Positions 39,061-51,387 of a DNA stretch of 64,000 nucleotides are shown here, piece by piece; the first letter of the stretch is position 1; each line of letters starts with the position of its first letter. The position numbers were made by a program, and so were the translations under genes. The notes under the pieces were generated by a model. The model worked only from the letters and a program-made list of their open reading frames with translations, had not been told where the DNA came from and ran no database searches. Origin of the DNA: Nocardioides sp. B-3 (lineage in GTDB: Bacteria; Actinomycetota; Actinomycetes; Propionibacteriales; Nocardioidaceae); assembly GCF_024703895.1 (NCBI RefSeq), contig NZ_CP087968.1, forward strand, positions 3,534,001 to 3,598,000, given 5' to 3'.

Positions 39061-39841
39061 ATGTCCGTGCTCGATGAGATCATCGCCGGCGTCCGCGAGG
39101 ATCTCGCCGCTCGCGAGGCCGCCACGCCCCCGGCCGACGTGCGTGCCGCGCTCGCCGACGTCGACCCGGCGCGTGACCCGATGCCGCACTTCCGCGCGGC
39201 GGGTTCGAGCGTGATCGCCGAGGTGAAGCGCAGCAGCCCGAGCAAGGGTGCGCTGGCGGACATCCCCGACCCGGCGGTGCTCGCTGCGGCGTACGCTCGA
39301 GGCGGCGCAGCCGCGATCTCCGTGCTCACCGAGCAGCGCCGCTTCAACGGCACCCTCGACGACCTGCGCGCCGTGCGCGCGGCCGTCGAGACGCCGATCC
39401 TGCGCAAGGACTTCATCGTCTCCAGCTACCAGCTCGTCGAGGGTCGCGCCGCCGGCGCCGACCTCGCCCTGCTCATCGTGGCTGCCCTCGACGACACCGG
39501 GCTGCGCCGGTTGTACGCCGAAGCGCGCGAGCTCGGACTGACGGTCCTCGTCGAGGTCCACGACGAGCCGGAGACCGAGCGAGCGGTCGAGCTCGGCGCC
39601 GAGCTGATCGGCGTCAACGCGCGCAACCTCAAGACCCCCGGCCGTCGACAACGACACCTTCGGCCGACTCTCGAAGCTGATCCCGGACGACCGCGTCAAG
39701 GTCGCGGAGTCCGGCATCAGCGGCCCCGATGACGTGCAGCGGTTCGTCGACGAGGGCGCCTCCGTGGTGCTCGTCGGCGAGGCGCTGGTCAGGGACGGCG
39801 ACCCCGAGGCAGCCGTCCGTGCGATGACAGGAGTGGCATGA
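39061..39841 (+). CDS. trpC: indole-3-glycerol phosphate synthase
   Basis: About 260 residues. TIM-barrel with the IGPS motifs [15 protein letters not shown] (catalytic Lys), [42 protein letters not shown] and [12 protein letters not shown]. Converts CdRP to indole-glycerol phosphate. An extra base near 39638, at an expected CCTGG (K-T-L-A-V-D-N-D-T-F), shifts the frame. The stop at 39839-39841 overlaps the trpB ATG at 39838. Confidence 0.93.
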
Positions 39842-41080
39842 CGACGACCGGATCCGATCAGCGCTGGGACGCCGACGAGCGCGGCTACTTCGGCGACGCG
39901 TGGGGTGGCCGCTTCATGCCGGAGGCCCTCGTCGCCGCACTGGACGAGGCTGACCGAGGCCCGGCAGACCGCCATGGCCGACCCCGAGTTCGTCGCGTCC
40001 TTCGAGAAGATCTGCCGCGAGTACGCCGGCACCCCGAGCCTGCTCTACCACGCAGAGCGCCTCTCGACGCGGGTCGGCGCCCGGGTGCTGCTCAAGCGCG
40101 AGGACCTCAACCACACGGGCGCGCACAAGGTGCGCAACGTGCTGGGCCGAGCGCTGCTGACCAAGCGGATGGGCAAGAGCCGGGTCATCGCCGAGACCGG
40201 CGCAGGCCAGCACGGCGTTGCCAGCGCGACTGCTGCGGCTTACTTCGACCTCGACTGCACCGTCTACATGGGCGCCGTCGACACCCGCCGCCAAGCCCTC
40301 AACGTCGCGCGCATGCAGCTCCTCGGAGCCAAGGTCATCCCCGTCGAGTCCGGCAGCGCCACCCTCAAGGACGCGATCAACGAGGCGCTGCGCGACTGGG
40401 TCGCCAGCGTCGACCACACCGCCTACCTCTTCGGCACCGCCGCCGGACCGCACCCGTTCCCGAGCATGGTGCGTGACTTCACCCGCGGCATCGGCGACGA
40501 GGCGCGGGCCCAGTGCCTCGAGCAGTACGGCGCACTGCCGGACGCCATCGCCGCGTGCGTCGGCGGCGGCTCCAACGCGATCGGGCTGTTCACCGCCTTC
40601 CTCGAGGACGAGGACGTCGCGATCTACGGCTTCGAGCCCGGTGGCGACGGCGTGGAGACGGGCCGGCACGCCGCGACCATCCACGCCGGCGAGGCGGGGG
40701 TGCTGCACGGCGCCCGCACCTACGTCCTGCAGGACGAGGACGGCCAGACCATCGAGTCCCACTCGATCTCGGCCGGCCTCGACTACCCCGGCGTCGGACC
40801 GCAGCACGCGCACCTCGCGGCGACCGGCCGGGCGACGTACATCCCGGTCACGGACACCGAGGCGATGGAGGCCCCGGCGCTGCTGAGCCGCACCGAGGGC
40901 ATCATCCCGGCCATCGAGTCGGCGCACGCGCTGCACGGTGGCCTCGAGGTCGCTCGCCGGCTCGGCGAGGAGAAGGGCCCTGACGCGACGGTGATCATCA
41001 ACCTGTCGGGTCGCGGCGACAAGGACATGGGTACGGCGATCGAGTGGTTCGGTCTCGGCGACGCGGAGGAGCAGAAGTGA
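39838..41080 (+). CDS. trpB: tryptophan synthase beta chain
   Basis: About 413 residues. PLP enzyme with [14 protein letters not shown], the PLP lysine in [28 protein letters not shown], the phosphate loop [12 protein letters not shown], and [15 protein letters not shown] near the end. Condenses indole with serine. One extra G near 39949 (L-D-E-L-T-E-A-R) breaks the frame near the N-terminus. Overlaps both trpC and trpA by a few bases. Confidence 0.95.
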
Positions 41081-41874
41081 GCGCCGCGATCGCCTTCGAG
41101 AAGGCGCGAGCCGAGGGTCGTGCCGCGCTCGTCGGCTACCTCCCGGCCGGGTTCCCCACGGTCGACGGGTCGATCGCGGCCCTGACGACGATGGTCGACG
41201 CGGGTTGCGACGTGATCGAGATCGGCCTGCCCTACAGCGACCCGGTGATGGACGGCCCGACCGTCCGGGCCGCCGCCCAGCAGGCCCTCGACGGCGGGAT
41301 CCGGACCACCGACGTGCTGCGAGTCGTCGAGGCCGTGGCCGCCACCGGTGTGCCGACCCCGGTGATGACCTACTGGAACCCCATCGAGCGCTACGGGGTC
41401 GAGCGCTGGGCCGCCGACTTCGCGAGTGCCGGGGGAGCGGGCCTGATCACTCCCGACATCACGCCCGACTACAGCGCCGAGTGGATCGCCGCGGCCGACC
41501 AGCACGACCTCGACAAGGTGTTCCTGCTCGCGCCGAGCTCGACCGACGAGCGCATCGCGATGACGACCGCCGCCTGCCGCGGCTTCGTCTACGCCGCCGC
41601 AGTCATGGGCGTCACCGGCGCCCGGACCAGCACCTCCGAGCTGGCCGGTCCGCTGGTCGCCCGTGCCAAGGCCACGACCGACCTGCCCATCGGGGTCGGG
41701 CTGGGCGTCAGCAACGGCGACCGGGCGGCCGAGATCGCGGCCTACGCCGACGGTGTGATCGTCGGCTCCGCCTTCGTCCGCACCATCCTCGACCACCCCG
41801 GTGACGAGGCAGCCGGCCTCGCCTCGCTGCGCGCCCTCACCGAGGACCCGGCGCGGGGAGTGCGTCGTGGCTGA
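41077..41874 (+). CDS. trpA: tryptophan synthase alpha chain
   Basis: 265 residues, intact, from GTG 41077 overlapping trpB. TIM barrel: [16 protein letters not shown], the catalytic Glu in [19 protein letters not shown] and the catalytic Asp region in [11 protein letters not shown], then [14 protein letters not shown] and [19 protein letters not shown]. Splits indole-glycerol phosphate into indole and GAP. Stop overlaps the GTG of the SCO1-like gene. Confidence 0.95.
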   Translation: MSAAIAFEKARAEGRAALVGYLPAGFPTVDGSIAALTTMVDAGCDVIEIGLPYSDPVMDGPTVRAAAQQALDGGIRTTDVLRVVEAVAATGVPTPVMTYWNPIERYGVERWAADFASAGGAGLITPDITPDYSAEWIAAADQHDLDKVFLLAPSSTDERIAMTTAACRGFVYAAAVMGVTGARTSTSELAGPLVARAKATTDLPIGVGLGVSNGDRAAEIAAYADGVIVGSAFVRTILDHPGDEAAGLASLRALTEDPARGVRRG

Positions 41875-42475
41875 CGTCCGGCGCTGGCTCGCCGTCGGCG
41901 TTGCCGCAGGGCTGCTCTCCGGGTGCGGGCCCTCGGTGGGCATGTCCGCCGGTCACGAGATGACGGGGACGGTGCTCGACCCGCCGTTCCCCGTCGCCGC
42001 TGACGCCCCGGTGGACGGCGACAGCTCGCCGTACAGCCCGGTCGAGGACACGGACAAGGACCTCACGCTGGTCTTCTTCGGCTACACCCACTGCCCGGAC
42101 ATCTGCGGGATCGTGATGTCGACGATGGCCTCGGCCATGACGCGGCTCTCCGCGGACGAGCGTGACGAGGTCGACGTCGTGTTCGTGACCACCGACCCCA
42201 AGCGCGACACTCCGGAGGTGGTCGGCGACTACGCCACCAACTTCGATCCGGGGTTCATCGGCGTCAGCGGTGGCATCCAGACCATCATCGATGTCGCCAA
42301 GCCCCTCGGCATCGCCGTCGAGCAGGGCGACAAGCTGCCCACGGGCGGCTACGACGTCACCCACGGCACCCAGATCGTCGCCATCGACGCCGACGACGAG
42401 GGCATCGCCTACTGGAGCGAGGACGTCTCCTCCGCCCAGCTGGCAGCCGACCTCCAGCACCTCCTGAGCGAATGA
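41867..42475 (+). CDS. SCO1/SenC family copper-binding lipoprotein
   Basis: 202 residues from GTG 41867, intact. Signal peptide with lipobox LLSGC, then a thioredoxin-like fold: LVFFGYTHCPDICGIVMSTM with the copper CxxxC (C-P-D-I-C), VVFVTTDPKRDTPEVV, and the metal His in YDVTHGTQIV. Delivers copper to cytochrome oxidase or acts as a thiol reductant on the outer face. Lipidation would need lgt, the next gene. Confidence 0.9.
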   Translation: MADVRRWLAVGVAAGLLSGCGPSVGMSAGHEMTGTVLDPPFPVAADAPVDGDSSPYSPVEDTDKDLTLVFFGYTHCPDICGIVMSTMASAMTRLSADERDEVDVVFVTTDPKRDTPEVVGDYATNFDPGFIGVSGGIQTIIDVAKPLGIAVEQGDKLPTGGYDVTHGTQIVAIDADDEGIAYWSEDVSSAQLAADLQHLLSE

Positions 42476-42490
42476 GCTGACTGAACCCAG

Positions 42491-43379
42491 ATGCTGACGC
42501 TGATCATGGCCTTCTCTCTTCCCAGCCCGAGCCGGGGCACGTGGGAGATCGGGCCCTTCCCGCTGCGCGCCTATGCCTTGTGCATCATCGCCGGCATCGT
42601 CGTGGCGATCTGGATCGGCGAGCGCCGCTGGGTCGCCCGCGGCGGCACCTCCGGCGAGGTGTCGGACCCGGCGATCTGGGCGATTCCGTTCGGCCTCGTC
42701 GGGGCCCGGCTCTACCACGTGGCGACCGACTGGCAGCAGTACTTCGGGGACGGGCAGAACCCGGTCGAGGCGCTCTACATCTGGCGCGGCGGCCTCGGTG
42801 TCTGGGGCGGCATCGCGATGGGTGCCCTCGGTGTCGTCATCGGTGCCCGGTTGCGCGGCATCAGGCTGCTGCCGGTCCTCGACGCGATGGCGCCGGGTGT
42901 GCTGGTCGCGCAGGCGCTGGGCCGCTGGGGCAACTACTTCAACCGGGAGCTCTACGGTCGGCCCACCGACCTGCCCCAGGGGCCCGGAGATCGACCCGGA
43001 CCTCAACGATGGCGTGCGCTACCAGTACGCCGCCGACGTCGTGTTCCACCCGACGTTCCTGTACGAGTTCCTCTGGTGCCCGGCGGCCTTCGTCGTCGTC
43101 ATCTGGGCCGACCGGCGCTTCCGCCTCGGGCACGGTCGCGTGATCGCGCTCTACGTCATGGCCTACACCGTCGGGCGCTTCTGGATCGAGCGGCTGCGGA
43201 TCGACGACGTCCAGCTCTCCGACGTCGGCGGGCTGAGGTTCAACGAGTGGACTTCGATCGTGCTGTTCGTGCTGGCCACGGCCTACTTCGTGTGGGCGGG
43301 ACGCAAGCACCCCGGGCGCGAGGAGACCGTCTACTCCCGCGAGCCCGTGACGGAGGCCACGTCGCAGTCTGCGGACTGA
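42491..43379 (+). CDS. lgt: prolipoprotein diacylglyceryl transferase
   Basis: About 295 residues; ATG 42491 or 42506 are both possible starts. Seven-helix Lgt with LRAYALCIIAGIVVAIWIG, GARLYHVATDW, the signature GRWGNYFNRELYG, and HPTFLYEFLWC. Transfers diacylglycerol to the lipobox Cys of lipoproteins at the membrane. A frame break near 42978 lies at an expected CCTGG (D-L-P-W-G-P-E-I-D). Followed by 144 bases before gltB, probably its promoter region. Confidence 0.92.
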
Positions 43380-43523
43380 GATCGCTGTCTCACGACAGCC
43401 CTGCGCCGGTGATAGATTTCGATTCGCGCGGGCCAATGCCGTCCCCTGCCGATCGCCATCACCCGCGTTCACGTCCCGTCCTCGACGGCCCGCGTGAGCG
43501 CACGACGACGGGAGAACGCCCAG

Positions 43524-46500
43524 ATGGACGCCTTCTCACCGCCTGCAGGCCGAGCCACTTCGGGACTACTTGCGGGCCCCCGGGCACAAGGGCTCTACGA
43601 CCCTCGCCATGAGCACGACGCGTGTGGCGTGGCGTTTGTCGCCACGCTGACCGGTGTCGCCAGCCACGACATCGTGGCCAAGGCGCTGACCGCGCTGCGC
43701 AACCTCGACCACCGCGGCGCCGCCGGCGCCGAGACCAATTCCGGTGACGGTGCGGGCATCCTGATGCAGGTGCCCGACGCGTTCCTGCGCGACGTGGTCG
43801 ACTTCGACCTCCCCGGGGCCGGCAGCTACGCAGTCGGCACCGCGTTCATCCCCGGCGAGTCCGACGGCGTCGACAAGGTGAAGGCCCAGATCGAGCAGAT
43901 CGCCGGCGAAGAGGGCCTGAGCGTCCTCGGCTGGCGCGAGGTGCCGACCAACTCGGACGTGCTGGGCGCCACCGCGAAGAGCGTGATGCCGAGCTTCGTC
44001 CAGCTGTTCGTGGCCGGTGCCGGCAAGCGCGTCGCCGGGATGGCGCTCGAGCGCCTCGCCTTCTGCCTGCGCAAGCGCGCCGAGCACGATGCCGACGTCT
44101 ACTTCCCGTCGCTGTCGGGCCGCACGCTTGCCTACAAGGGCATGCTGACGACCGACCAGCTCGACAACTTCTTCCCTGACCTGCAGGACGAGCGGGTGGC
44201 CTCGGCGCTGGCCGTCGTGCACTCGCGGTTCTCCACCAACACCTTCCCGAGCTGGCCGCTGGCGCACCTGTTCCGGTTCATCGCCCACAACGGCGAGATC
44301 AACACCGTGATGGGCAACCGCAACTGGATGCGGGCCCGCGAGGCGCTGCTCGAGAGTGACGTCATCCCCGGTCCGCTGGACCGGCTCTACCCGATCTGCA
44401 CCCCGGGCCACTCCGACTCCGCGTCCTTCGACGAGGTGCTCGAGCTGCTGCACATGGGCGGCCGCTCGCTGCCGCACTCGGTGCTGATGATGATCCCCGA
44501 GGCGTGGGAGAACCACACCGAGATGGACGCGCAACGTCGTGCGTTCTACGAGTTCCACTCCTCGATGATGGAGCCGTGGGACGGCCCCGCCTGTGTCGTG
44601 TTCACCGACGGCAGCCAGATCGGCGCGGTCCTCGACCGCAACGGCCTTCGCCCCAGCCGCTACTGGGTCACCGACGACGGACTCGTCGTCCCGGCCTCCG
44701 AGGTCGGCGTGCTCGACCTCGACCCCGCCACGGTCGTGCGCAAGGGCCGCCTCCAGCCCGGCAAGATGTTCCCGGTCGACACCGACGAGCACCGCATCGT
44801 CGAGGACGAGGAGATCAAGTCCGAGCTGGCCGGCGAGCACCCCTACGACGAGTGGCTGCACGCCGGGCTCATCCACCTCGACGACATCACCGAGCGCGAG
44901 CACATCGTGCACACGCACGCCTCGGTGACGCGTCGTCAGCAGATCTTCGGCTACAGCGAGGAGGAGCTGCGCGTCCTGCTCACCCCGATGGCCAACACCG
45001 GCGGCGAGGCGCTCGGCTCGATGGGCACCGACACGCCCATCGCGGCCCTCAGCGACAAGCCGCGGCTGTTGTTCGACTACTTCGCGCAGCTGTTCGCGCA
45101 GGTCACCAACCCGCCGCTCGACGCCATCCGCGAGGAGCTCGTCACCTCGCTGAACGGCACCATCGGCCCGGAGGCCAACCTGCTCGAACCGGCGCCCGCG
45201 TCGTGTCGCCGGGTCGTGCTGCCGTTCCCGGTCATCTCCAACGACGACTGGCCAAGATCCGCCACATCAACCGTGACGGCGACATGCCCGGCTTCATCAC
45301 CCACGTCTCCCGGGGCCTCTACGAGGTCGAGGGCGGCGGCGCCGCGCTGGCGAAGCGGATCGACGAGATCTGCGCCGAGGTGTCCGAGGCGATCGCCGGC
45401 GGCGCCCGCGTCATCGTGCTCTCCGATCGGCACTCCACCGCCGATCTCGCGCCGATACCGTCACTGTTGCTCACCGGCGCGGTCCACCACCACCCGGTGC
45501 GCGAGAAGACCCGCACCCGGAGTCGGTCTCCTGGTCGAGGCCGGTGACGTGCGCGAGGTGCACCACGTCGCCCTTCTCGTCGGGTACGGCGCCGCGGCGG
45601 TCAACCCCTACCTCGCGATGGAGTCCGTGGAGGACCTCGCGCGCGAGGGCTACTACGTCAAGGTCGACCCCGAGAAGGCCGTCGCCAACCTGATCAAGGG
45701 CCTCGGCAAGGGCGTCCTCAAGGTGATGTCGAAGATGGGCGTCTCCACCGTGGCGTCCTACACCGGCGCTCAGATCTTCGAGGCCGTCGGGCTCTCGCAG
45801 TCCGTCGTCGACAAGTACTTCACCGGGACCACGTCCAAGCTGGGCGGGATCGAGCTGGAGACGATCGCCGAGGAGGTCGCGAGGCGCCACGCTTCGGCGT
45901 ACCCCCGAGGCGGGATCGCGCCTGCTCACCGCGAGCTGCAGATCGGCGGGGAGTACCAGTGGCGTCGCGAGGGCGAGCCGCACCTGTTCGACCCGGAGAC
46001 GGTGTTCCGCCTCCAGCACTCGACCCGCACGGGCAGCTACGAGATCTTCAAGCAGTACACCTCGCGCGTGGACGAGCAGTCCGAGCGGCTGATGACGCTG
46101 CGTGGGCTGTTCCGCTTCAAGGACGGCGCGGCCACCGGTCGCCCGGCGATCGGCATCGACGAGGTCGAGCCGGTGAGCGAGATCGTCAAGCGCTTCTCGA
46201 CCGGTGCGATGTCCTACGGCTCCATCAGCCGGGAAGCCCACGAGACCCTCGCCATCGCGATGAACCGCCTCGGCGGCAAGTCCAACACCGGTGAGGGCGG
46301 CGAGGACGCCGATCGTCTCTACGACCCCGAGCGCCGCAGCTCGATCAAGCAGGTCGCGTCCGGCCGGTTCGGCGTCACCAGCGAATACCTCACCAACGCC
46401 GACGACATCCAGATCAAGATGGCGCAGGGCGCCAAGCCCGGCGAGGGTGGTCAGCTGCCCGGTCACAAGGTCTACCCGTGGGTGGCCAAGACCCGGCACT

Positions 46501-48118
46501 CGACGCCCGGCGTGGGCCTCATCAGCCCGCCGCCGCACCACGACATCTACTCCATCGAGGACCCGGCTCAGCTGATCCACGACCTCAAGAACGCCAACCC
46601 GTCGGCCCGCGTCCACGTGAAGCTGGTCTCCGAGGTCGGCGTCGGCACGGTCGCGGCGGGTGTCTCCAAGGCGCACGCCGACGTCGTGCTGATCTCCGGT
46701 CACGACGGCGGCACCGGCGCCTCGCCGCTGACGTCGCTCAAGCACGCCGGCGGTCCGTGGGAGCTCGGCCCGGCCGAGACCCAGCAGACGCTGCTCCTCA
46801 ACGGGCTGCGCGACCGGATCGTGGTGCAGGCCGACGGCCAGCTGAAGACCGGTCGCGACGTCATCATCGCGGCGCTGCTCGGCGCCGAGGAGTTCAGGCT
46901 TCGCGACCGCTCCGCTGGTCGTGTCGGGGCTGCATCATGATGCGGGTCTGCCACCTCGACACCTGCCCGGTGGGCGTCGCGACGCAGAACCCCGTCCTGC
47001 GTGCGCGCTACAACGGGCAGGCCGACCACGTCGTCAACTTCTTCACCTACATCGCCGAGGAGGTGCGTGAGCTCCTCGCCGAGCTCGGTTTCCGCAGCCT
47101 CGACGAGGCCATCGGCCGAGTCGGCTCGCTCGACATCGAGCGTGCCGTGGGCCACTGGAAGGCGGCGGGTCTCGACCTGACGCCGATCCTGCACCGAGCC
47201 TCGGCGCACGGCGAGTTCGGCCAGTTCGAGGGCCGGGACCTGCGCAACACCAAGGGTCAGGACCACGCCCTCGAGAAGGCGCTGGACAACGAGCTGATCA
47301 AGCTCGCCGCCCCGGCGCTCGAGCACGGCGAACCGGTGCGTGCACAGGTCGCCGTACGCAACGTCAACCGGACGGTCGGCACCATGCTCGGCCACGAGGT
47401 GACCAAGCGCTACCGCGGCGAGGGTCTTCCGGACGGCACCATCGACATCACCTTCACCGGCTCGGCCGGACAGTCGTTCGGCGCCTTCGTGCCGCGCGGT
47501 GTCACGCTGCGCCTCGAGGGTGACGCCAACGACTACGTCGGCAAGGGCCTGTCGGGCGGACGCATCGTCGTACGCCCCGACCTCAACGCCGTCTTCGACG
47601 CGAGCGAGCAGGTCATCGCCGGCAACACGATCGGCTACGGCGCGACGTCGGGCCAGATCTTCTTGCGCGGCAAGGCCGGCGAGCGCTTCTGCGTCCGCAA
47701 CTCCGGTGCGACTGCCGTGGTCGAGGGCGTCGGTGACCACGGCTGCGAGTACATGACCGGGGGAGTGGTGCTCGTGCTCGGCCCCACCGGTCGCAACTTC
47801 GCGGCCGGCATGTCGGGTGGCCACGCGTTCGTGCTCGACCTCGACGAGGGCCGGGTCAACCCGGAGCTCGTCGCCCTCGGACCCGTCATCGGCGACGCGG
47901 TCGAACAGCTCAAGACCCTGATCACCCAGCACGGCGAGGAGACCGGTTCGACGGTTGCCGCCGCCCTGCTGGCCGACTGGGACACCGCGCTGGGCCGCTT
48001 CACCGAGGTGATGCCCCGCGACTACAAGCGCGTCCTCGACGCCCGGGCGGAGGCCCTCGACGAGGGCCTCACCGAGGACGAGGCCAACGCACGCATTATG
48101 GAGGTGCTCCATGGCTGA
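43524..48118 (+). CDS. gltB: glutamate synthase (NADPH) large chain
   Basis: About 1,530 residues from ATG 43524 (GGGAGAA upstream). The glutaminase domain starts at the processed Cys in [12 protein letters not shown]; the FMN-binding central/synthase domain includes [27 protein letters not shown] and [20 protein letters not shown]; the 3Fe-4S Cys cluster is [15 protein letters not shown]; the C-terminal beta-helix follows. Makes two glutamates from glutamine and 2-oxoglutarate. Frame breaks near 45252 and 45524 (expected CCTGG and CCAGG) and near 46900/46937. gltD overlaps its 3' end. Confidence 0.95.
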
Positions 48119-49571
48119 CCCGAAGGGCTTTCTGAAGGAAGGCCGCGCCGTTGCGACCCGCCGTCCCGTGGACGAGCGCGTGGGCGACTGGAACGAGGTC
48201 TACCCCGACGGGATCGGCCGCGCGCTGCTGCCGATCATCACGCCGCAGGCAGGGCGTTGCATGGACTGCGGCATCCCGTTCTGCCACCGGGGGCTGCCCC
48301 GCTCGGCAACATCATTCCCGAGTGGAACGACTCCGGTCTGGCGTGACGACTGGGAGGGTGCGATCGAACGGTTGCACGCGACCAACAACTTCCCGGAGTT
48401 CACCGGCCGGCTGTGCCCGGCGCCCTGCGAGACCGCCTGCGTGCTGGGCATCAACCAGGACCCGGTCACCATCAAGAACGTCGAGGTCTCGATCATCGAC
48501 AAGGCGTGGGAGTCGGGCTACGTCCGGCCCCAGCCGCCGGAGTGGCTCTCGGGCAAGACCGTCGCCGTGATCGGCTCCGGCCCCGCGGGCCCGGCCGCCG
48601 CGCAGCAGCTCACGCGCGCCGGTCACACCGTCGCCGTCTACGAACGCGCCGACAAGATCGGCGGGCTGATGCGTTACGGCATCCCCGAGTTCAAGATGGA
48701 GAAGAAGCACCTCGACCGTCGCCTCGACCAGATGAAGCGGAAGGCACCGTCTTCCCGCGCCGGCGTCGACGTCGGTGCGGAGCTCACGGGTCCCCAGCTG
48801 GTCGACCGCTACGACGCGGTCGTGCTGGCCATGGGCGCCACCGAGGCGCGCGACCTGCCGGTGCCCGGGCGCGAGCTCGCCGGCATCCACCGGGCGATGG
48901 AGTTCCTGCCCCGGGCCAACCGCGTCGCGCTCGGCGAGGAGGTCGATGGCCAGATCCCGGCCACCGGCAAGGACGTCGTCATCATCGGCGGCGGTGACAC
49001 CGGCGCCGACTGCCTCGGCACCTCCACCCGCCGGGGCGCACGCTCCATCACCCAGCTCGAGATCATGGCGCAGCCGCCGGAGAGCCGTCCGAACGGTCAG
49101 CCGTGGCCGACGTACCCGATGACGTTCCGTGTCTCGTCGGCCCACGAGGAGGGTGGCGACCGCGTCTACGCGATCTCCACGCAGGAGTTCTCGGGCGACG
49201 ACGACGGCAACGTGTCGGGTCTGCGCCTGATCGAGGTCGACGCGAAGTTCCAGCCCATCGAGGGCACCGAGCGGGAGATCCCGGCCCAGCTGGTGCTGTT
49301 CGCCATGGGCTTCGTCGGCCCCGAGAAGCCGGGTCTCATCGAGCAGCTCGGAGTGGAGCTGGACGCGCGTGGAAATGTGGTGCGCAATGGGGTCTACGCC
49401 TCGAGCGTCGAGGGTGTCTTCGTGGCCGGCGACGTGGGTCGCGGCCAGTCGCTGATCGTGTGGGCGATCGCCGAGGGTCGCGCCGCCGCGGCCGCCGTCG
49501 ACACCTTCCTCACCGGCTCGTCGACGCTGCCCGTGCCGATCAAGCCGACGGATCGACCGCTGGTCGTCTGA
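48111..49571 (+). CDS. gltD: glutamate synthase small chain
   Basis: 486 residues. N-terminal 4Fe-4S region ([28 protein letters not shown]), FAD domain ([10 protein letters not shown]) and NADPH domain ([17 protein letters not shown]), ending [18 protein letters not shown]. Supplies electrons to GltB. Two compensating indel groups hide errors: at 48278-48335 the expected [13 protein letters not shown] reads as nonsense and one cluster Cys is lost; at 48738-48755 likewise. The Pro after GSGPAG stands where Leu is invariant, matching CCTGG read as CCCGG at 48590. Confidence 0.95.
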   Translation: MADPKGFLKEGRAVATRRPVDERVGDWNEVYPDGIGRALLPIITPQAGRCMDCGIPFCHRGLPRSATSFPSGTTPVWRDDWEGAIERLHATNNFPEFTGRLCPAPCETACVLGINQDPVTIKNVEVSIIDKAWESGYVRPQPPEWLSGKTVAVIGSGPAGPAAAQQLTRAGHTVAVYERADKIGGLMRYGIPEFKMEKKHLDRRLDQMKRKAPSSRAGVDVGAELTGPQLVDRYDAVVLAMGATEARDLPVPGRELAGIHRAMEFLPRANRVALGEEVDGQIPATGKDVVIIGGGDTGADCLGTSTRRGARSITQLEIMAQPPESRPNGQPWPTYPMTFRVSSAHEEGGDRVYAISTQEFSGDDDGNVSGLRLIEVDAKFQPIEGTEREIPAQLVLFAMGFVGPEKPGLIEQLGVELDARGNVVRNGVYASSVEGVFVAGDVGRGQSLIVWAIAEGRAAAAAVDTFLTGSSTLPVPIKPTDRPLVV

Positions 49572-49619
49572 CGTTCACGGACTGGGGCTTTGGATCGATC
49601 AAAGATCCGCTAGGGTCGA

Positions 49620-51072
49620 GTGGTGCGAAGAGCGAAGATTGTCTGTACCCTCGGCCCTGCGGTCTCCAGTGCGGAGGCCATCCGTGAGCTCGTCGATGCC
49701 GGGATGGACGTCGCCCGGCTCAACATGAGCCATGGCGAGTACGCCGACCACGAGCGGGCCTACCACCCGGTCCGCAAGGCGAGTGACGAGTCGGGGCACG
49801 GCGTCGGGATCTTCGCCGACCTGCAGGGTCCGAAGATCCGGCTGGGCCAGTTCGCCGACGGACCGGTCAAGCTGAAGAAGGGCGCCACCTTCACGATCAC
49901 CACCCGCGACGTCCTCGGTGACGTGGACCAGAGCGGGACGACGTACGACGGACTGCCCGGCGACGTGAAGGTCGGCGACCCGCTGCTGATCGACGACGGC
50001 AAGGTCCGGCTCCGGGTGACCGCGGTCGAGGGGACCGACGTCGTGACCGAGGTGATCGTCGCCGGCAAGGTCTCCAACCACAAGGGCATCAACCTGCCCG
50101 GCGTCGCGGTGTCCGTGCCGGCGCTGTCCGAGAAGGACACCGCGGACCTGCGCTGGGCGCTCAGGCTCGGCGTCGACTTCATCGCCCTCAGCTTCGTGCG
50201 CAACGCCGCCGACGCCGAGGACGTGCGCGCGATCATGCGCGAGGAGGACATCTTCGTCCCGGTGATCGCCAAGATCGAGAAGCCGCAGGCGATCAAGAAC
50301 ATCGACGAGATCGTCGACGCCTTCGACGGAATCATGGTCGCCCGCGGCGACCCGGGCGTCGAGTGCCCGCTCGAGGACGTGCCGATCCACCAGAAGCGGA
50401 TCATCGACAAGGCGCGGCGCAACGCCAAGCCCGTCATCGTCGCCACGCAGATGCTCGAGTCGATGATCGCCGCGCCCGCCCCGACCCGGGCCGAGGCCAG
50501 CGACGTCGCCAATGCCGTGCTCGACGGGGCCGACGCGGTGATGCTCTCGGGCGAGACCAGCGTGGGGGAGTACCCCATCATCGCGGTCCAGACCATGGCG
50601 CGCATCGTCGAGTCGACCGAGGACCACGGCCTGAGCCACATGGCCGCCGTGACTCGGCAGCCGCACACGCGCGGCGGCATCATCGCGAAGGCCGCCGCCG
50701 AGGTGGCCGAAGCGGTCGGGGCGGTCTTCCCCGGTCGCCTTCACCGTCAGCGGCGACTCGGCCAAGCGGCTCTCGCTACCGCGGCCCGATCCCCATCCCG
50801 GCGTTCACGCCCGAGGCGCGGACGCGCTCGCAGCTCGCGATGACCTCGGGGTGTCGAGACCTTCCCGGGGGCCGAGGTCGAGCACACCGACGAGATGGTC
50901 CGCCCGGGTCGACGAGGCACTGATCCACGTCGGGCGGGTCAAGGAGGGCGACCTCGTCGTCATCATCGCCGGGAGTCCGCCCGGGATCCCCGGCTCGACG
51001 AACGCCCTGCGCATCCACCGGATGGGCGATGCGATCAACGGAGCCGCGCCGGCCTATCGGCGTACGACCTGA
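49620..51072 (+). CDS. pyk: pyruvate kinase
   Basis: About 480 residues from GTG 49620 (or GTG 49623). [32 protein letters not shown], the substrate Lys in [17 protein letters not shown] and [11 protein letters not shown] are all present, with an effector-binding C-domain. Last step of glycolysis. In-frame oddities fit CCTGG-to-CCCGG calls (ARGD-P-GVE at 50351; H-P-VR near 49767), and frame breaks near 50731, 50770, 50855 and 50904 scramble the C-terminus, three of them at CCWGG positions. Confidence 0.94.
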
Positions 51073-51075
51073 GTC

Positions 51076-51089
51076 AGGCCTTCGGGCCT
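51076..51089 (+). terminator. short hairpin after pyk (AGGCC-TTCG-GGCCT)
   Basis: A 5-bp GC stem closed by the very stable TTCG tetraloop lies four bases after the pyk stop. Short, but position and loop suit a transcription terminator. Confidence 0.6.
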
Positions 51090-51104
51090 CCCGAGCAGTG
51101 AGTG

Positions 51105-51134
51105 AGCCACATTCTGCAGGCGCGGAATGTGGCT
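51105..51134. repeat. inverted repeat 1 (AGCCACATTC ... GAATGTGGCT)
   Basis: A perfect 10-bp inverted repeat with a 10-base loop. A related copy lies at 51184-51219. Both are in the 315-base gene-free stretch 51073-51387 between pyk and the tRNA-Leu gene. Apart from the pyk terminator and these two elements I see nothing else there. Confidence 0.75.
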
Positions 51135-51183
51135 GTGACACCCCCGGGTCGGCGTGTCGCGACGCTGCGCATTGGAGGGGTGG

Positions 51184-51219
51184 GTCAGCCACATTCGAGG
51201 GCAGGAAAATGTGGGTGGC
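51184..51219. repeat. inverted repeat 2, related to 51105-51134
   Basis: GTCAGCCACATT on the left and AAATGTGGGTGGC on the right form an imperfect hairpin with the same arm sequence (GCCACATT) as the first copy, but a different loop. The shared arms suggest members of one small dispersed hairpin family. Confidence 0.65.
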
Positions 51220-51387
51220 GCACCGCTGAAGGGATGACCCGTCCAGCGGGGGCAATACTGATACATCGGCATACGCGCTGACTTGGCGTTGGCAGTTGGG
51301 CGTACGGCGATCTATGCGCAGCGTGATTTCAGGCGAGCCTTCTCGAACTGCCGACGCGCGTGGACGCCAGATCTGTATCTGCTCGCG

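Noticed and set aside
43566..48112. Long antisense open frames across gltB/gltD (450, 424 and 470 codons)
   Set aside because: High-GC shadow frames: composition low-complexity (Arg, Gly, Val, His), no domain pattern, and the plus strand carries clear glutamate synthase motifs throughout.
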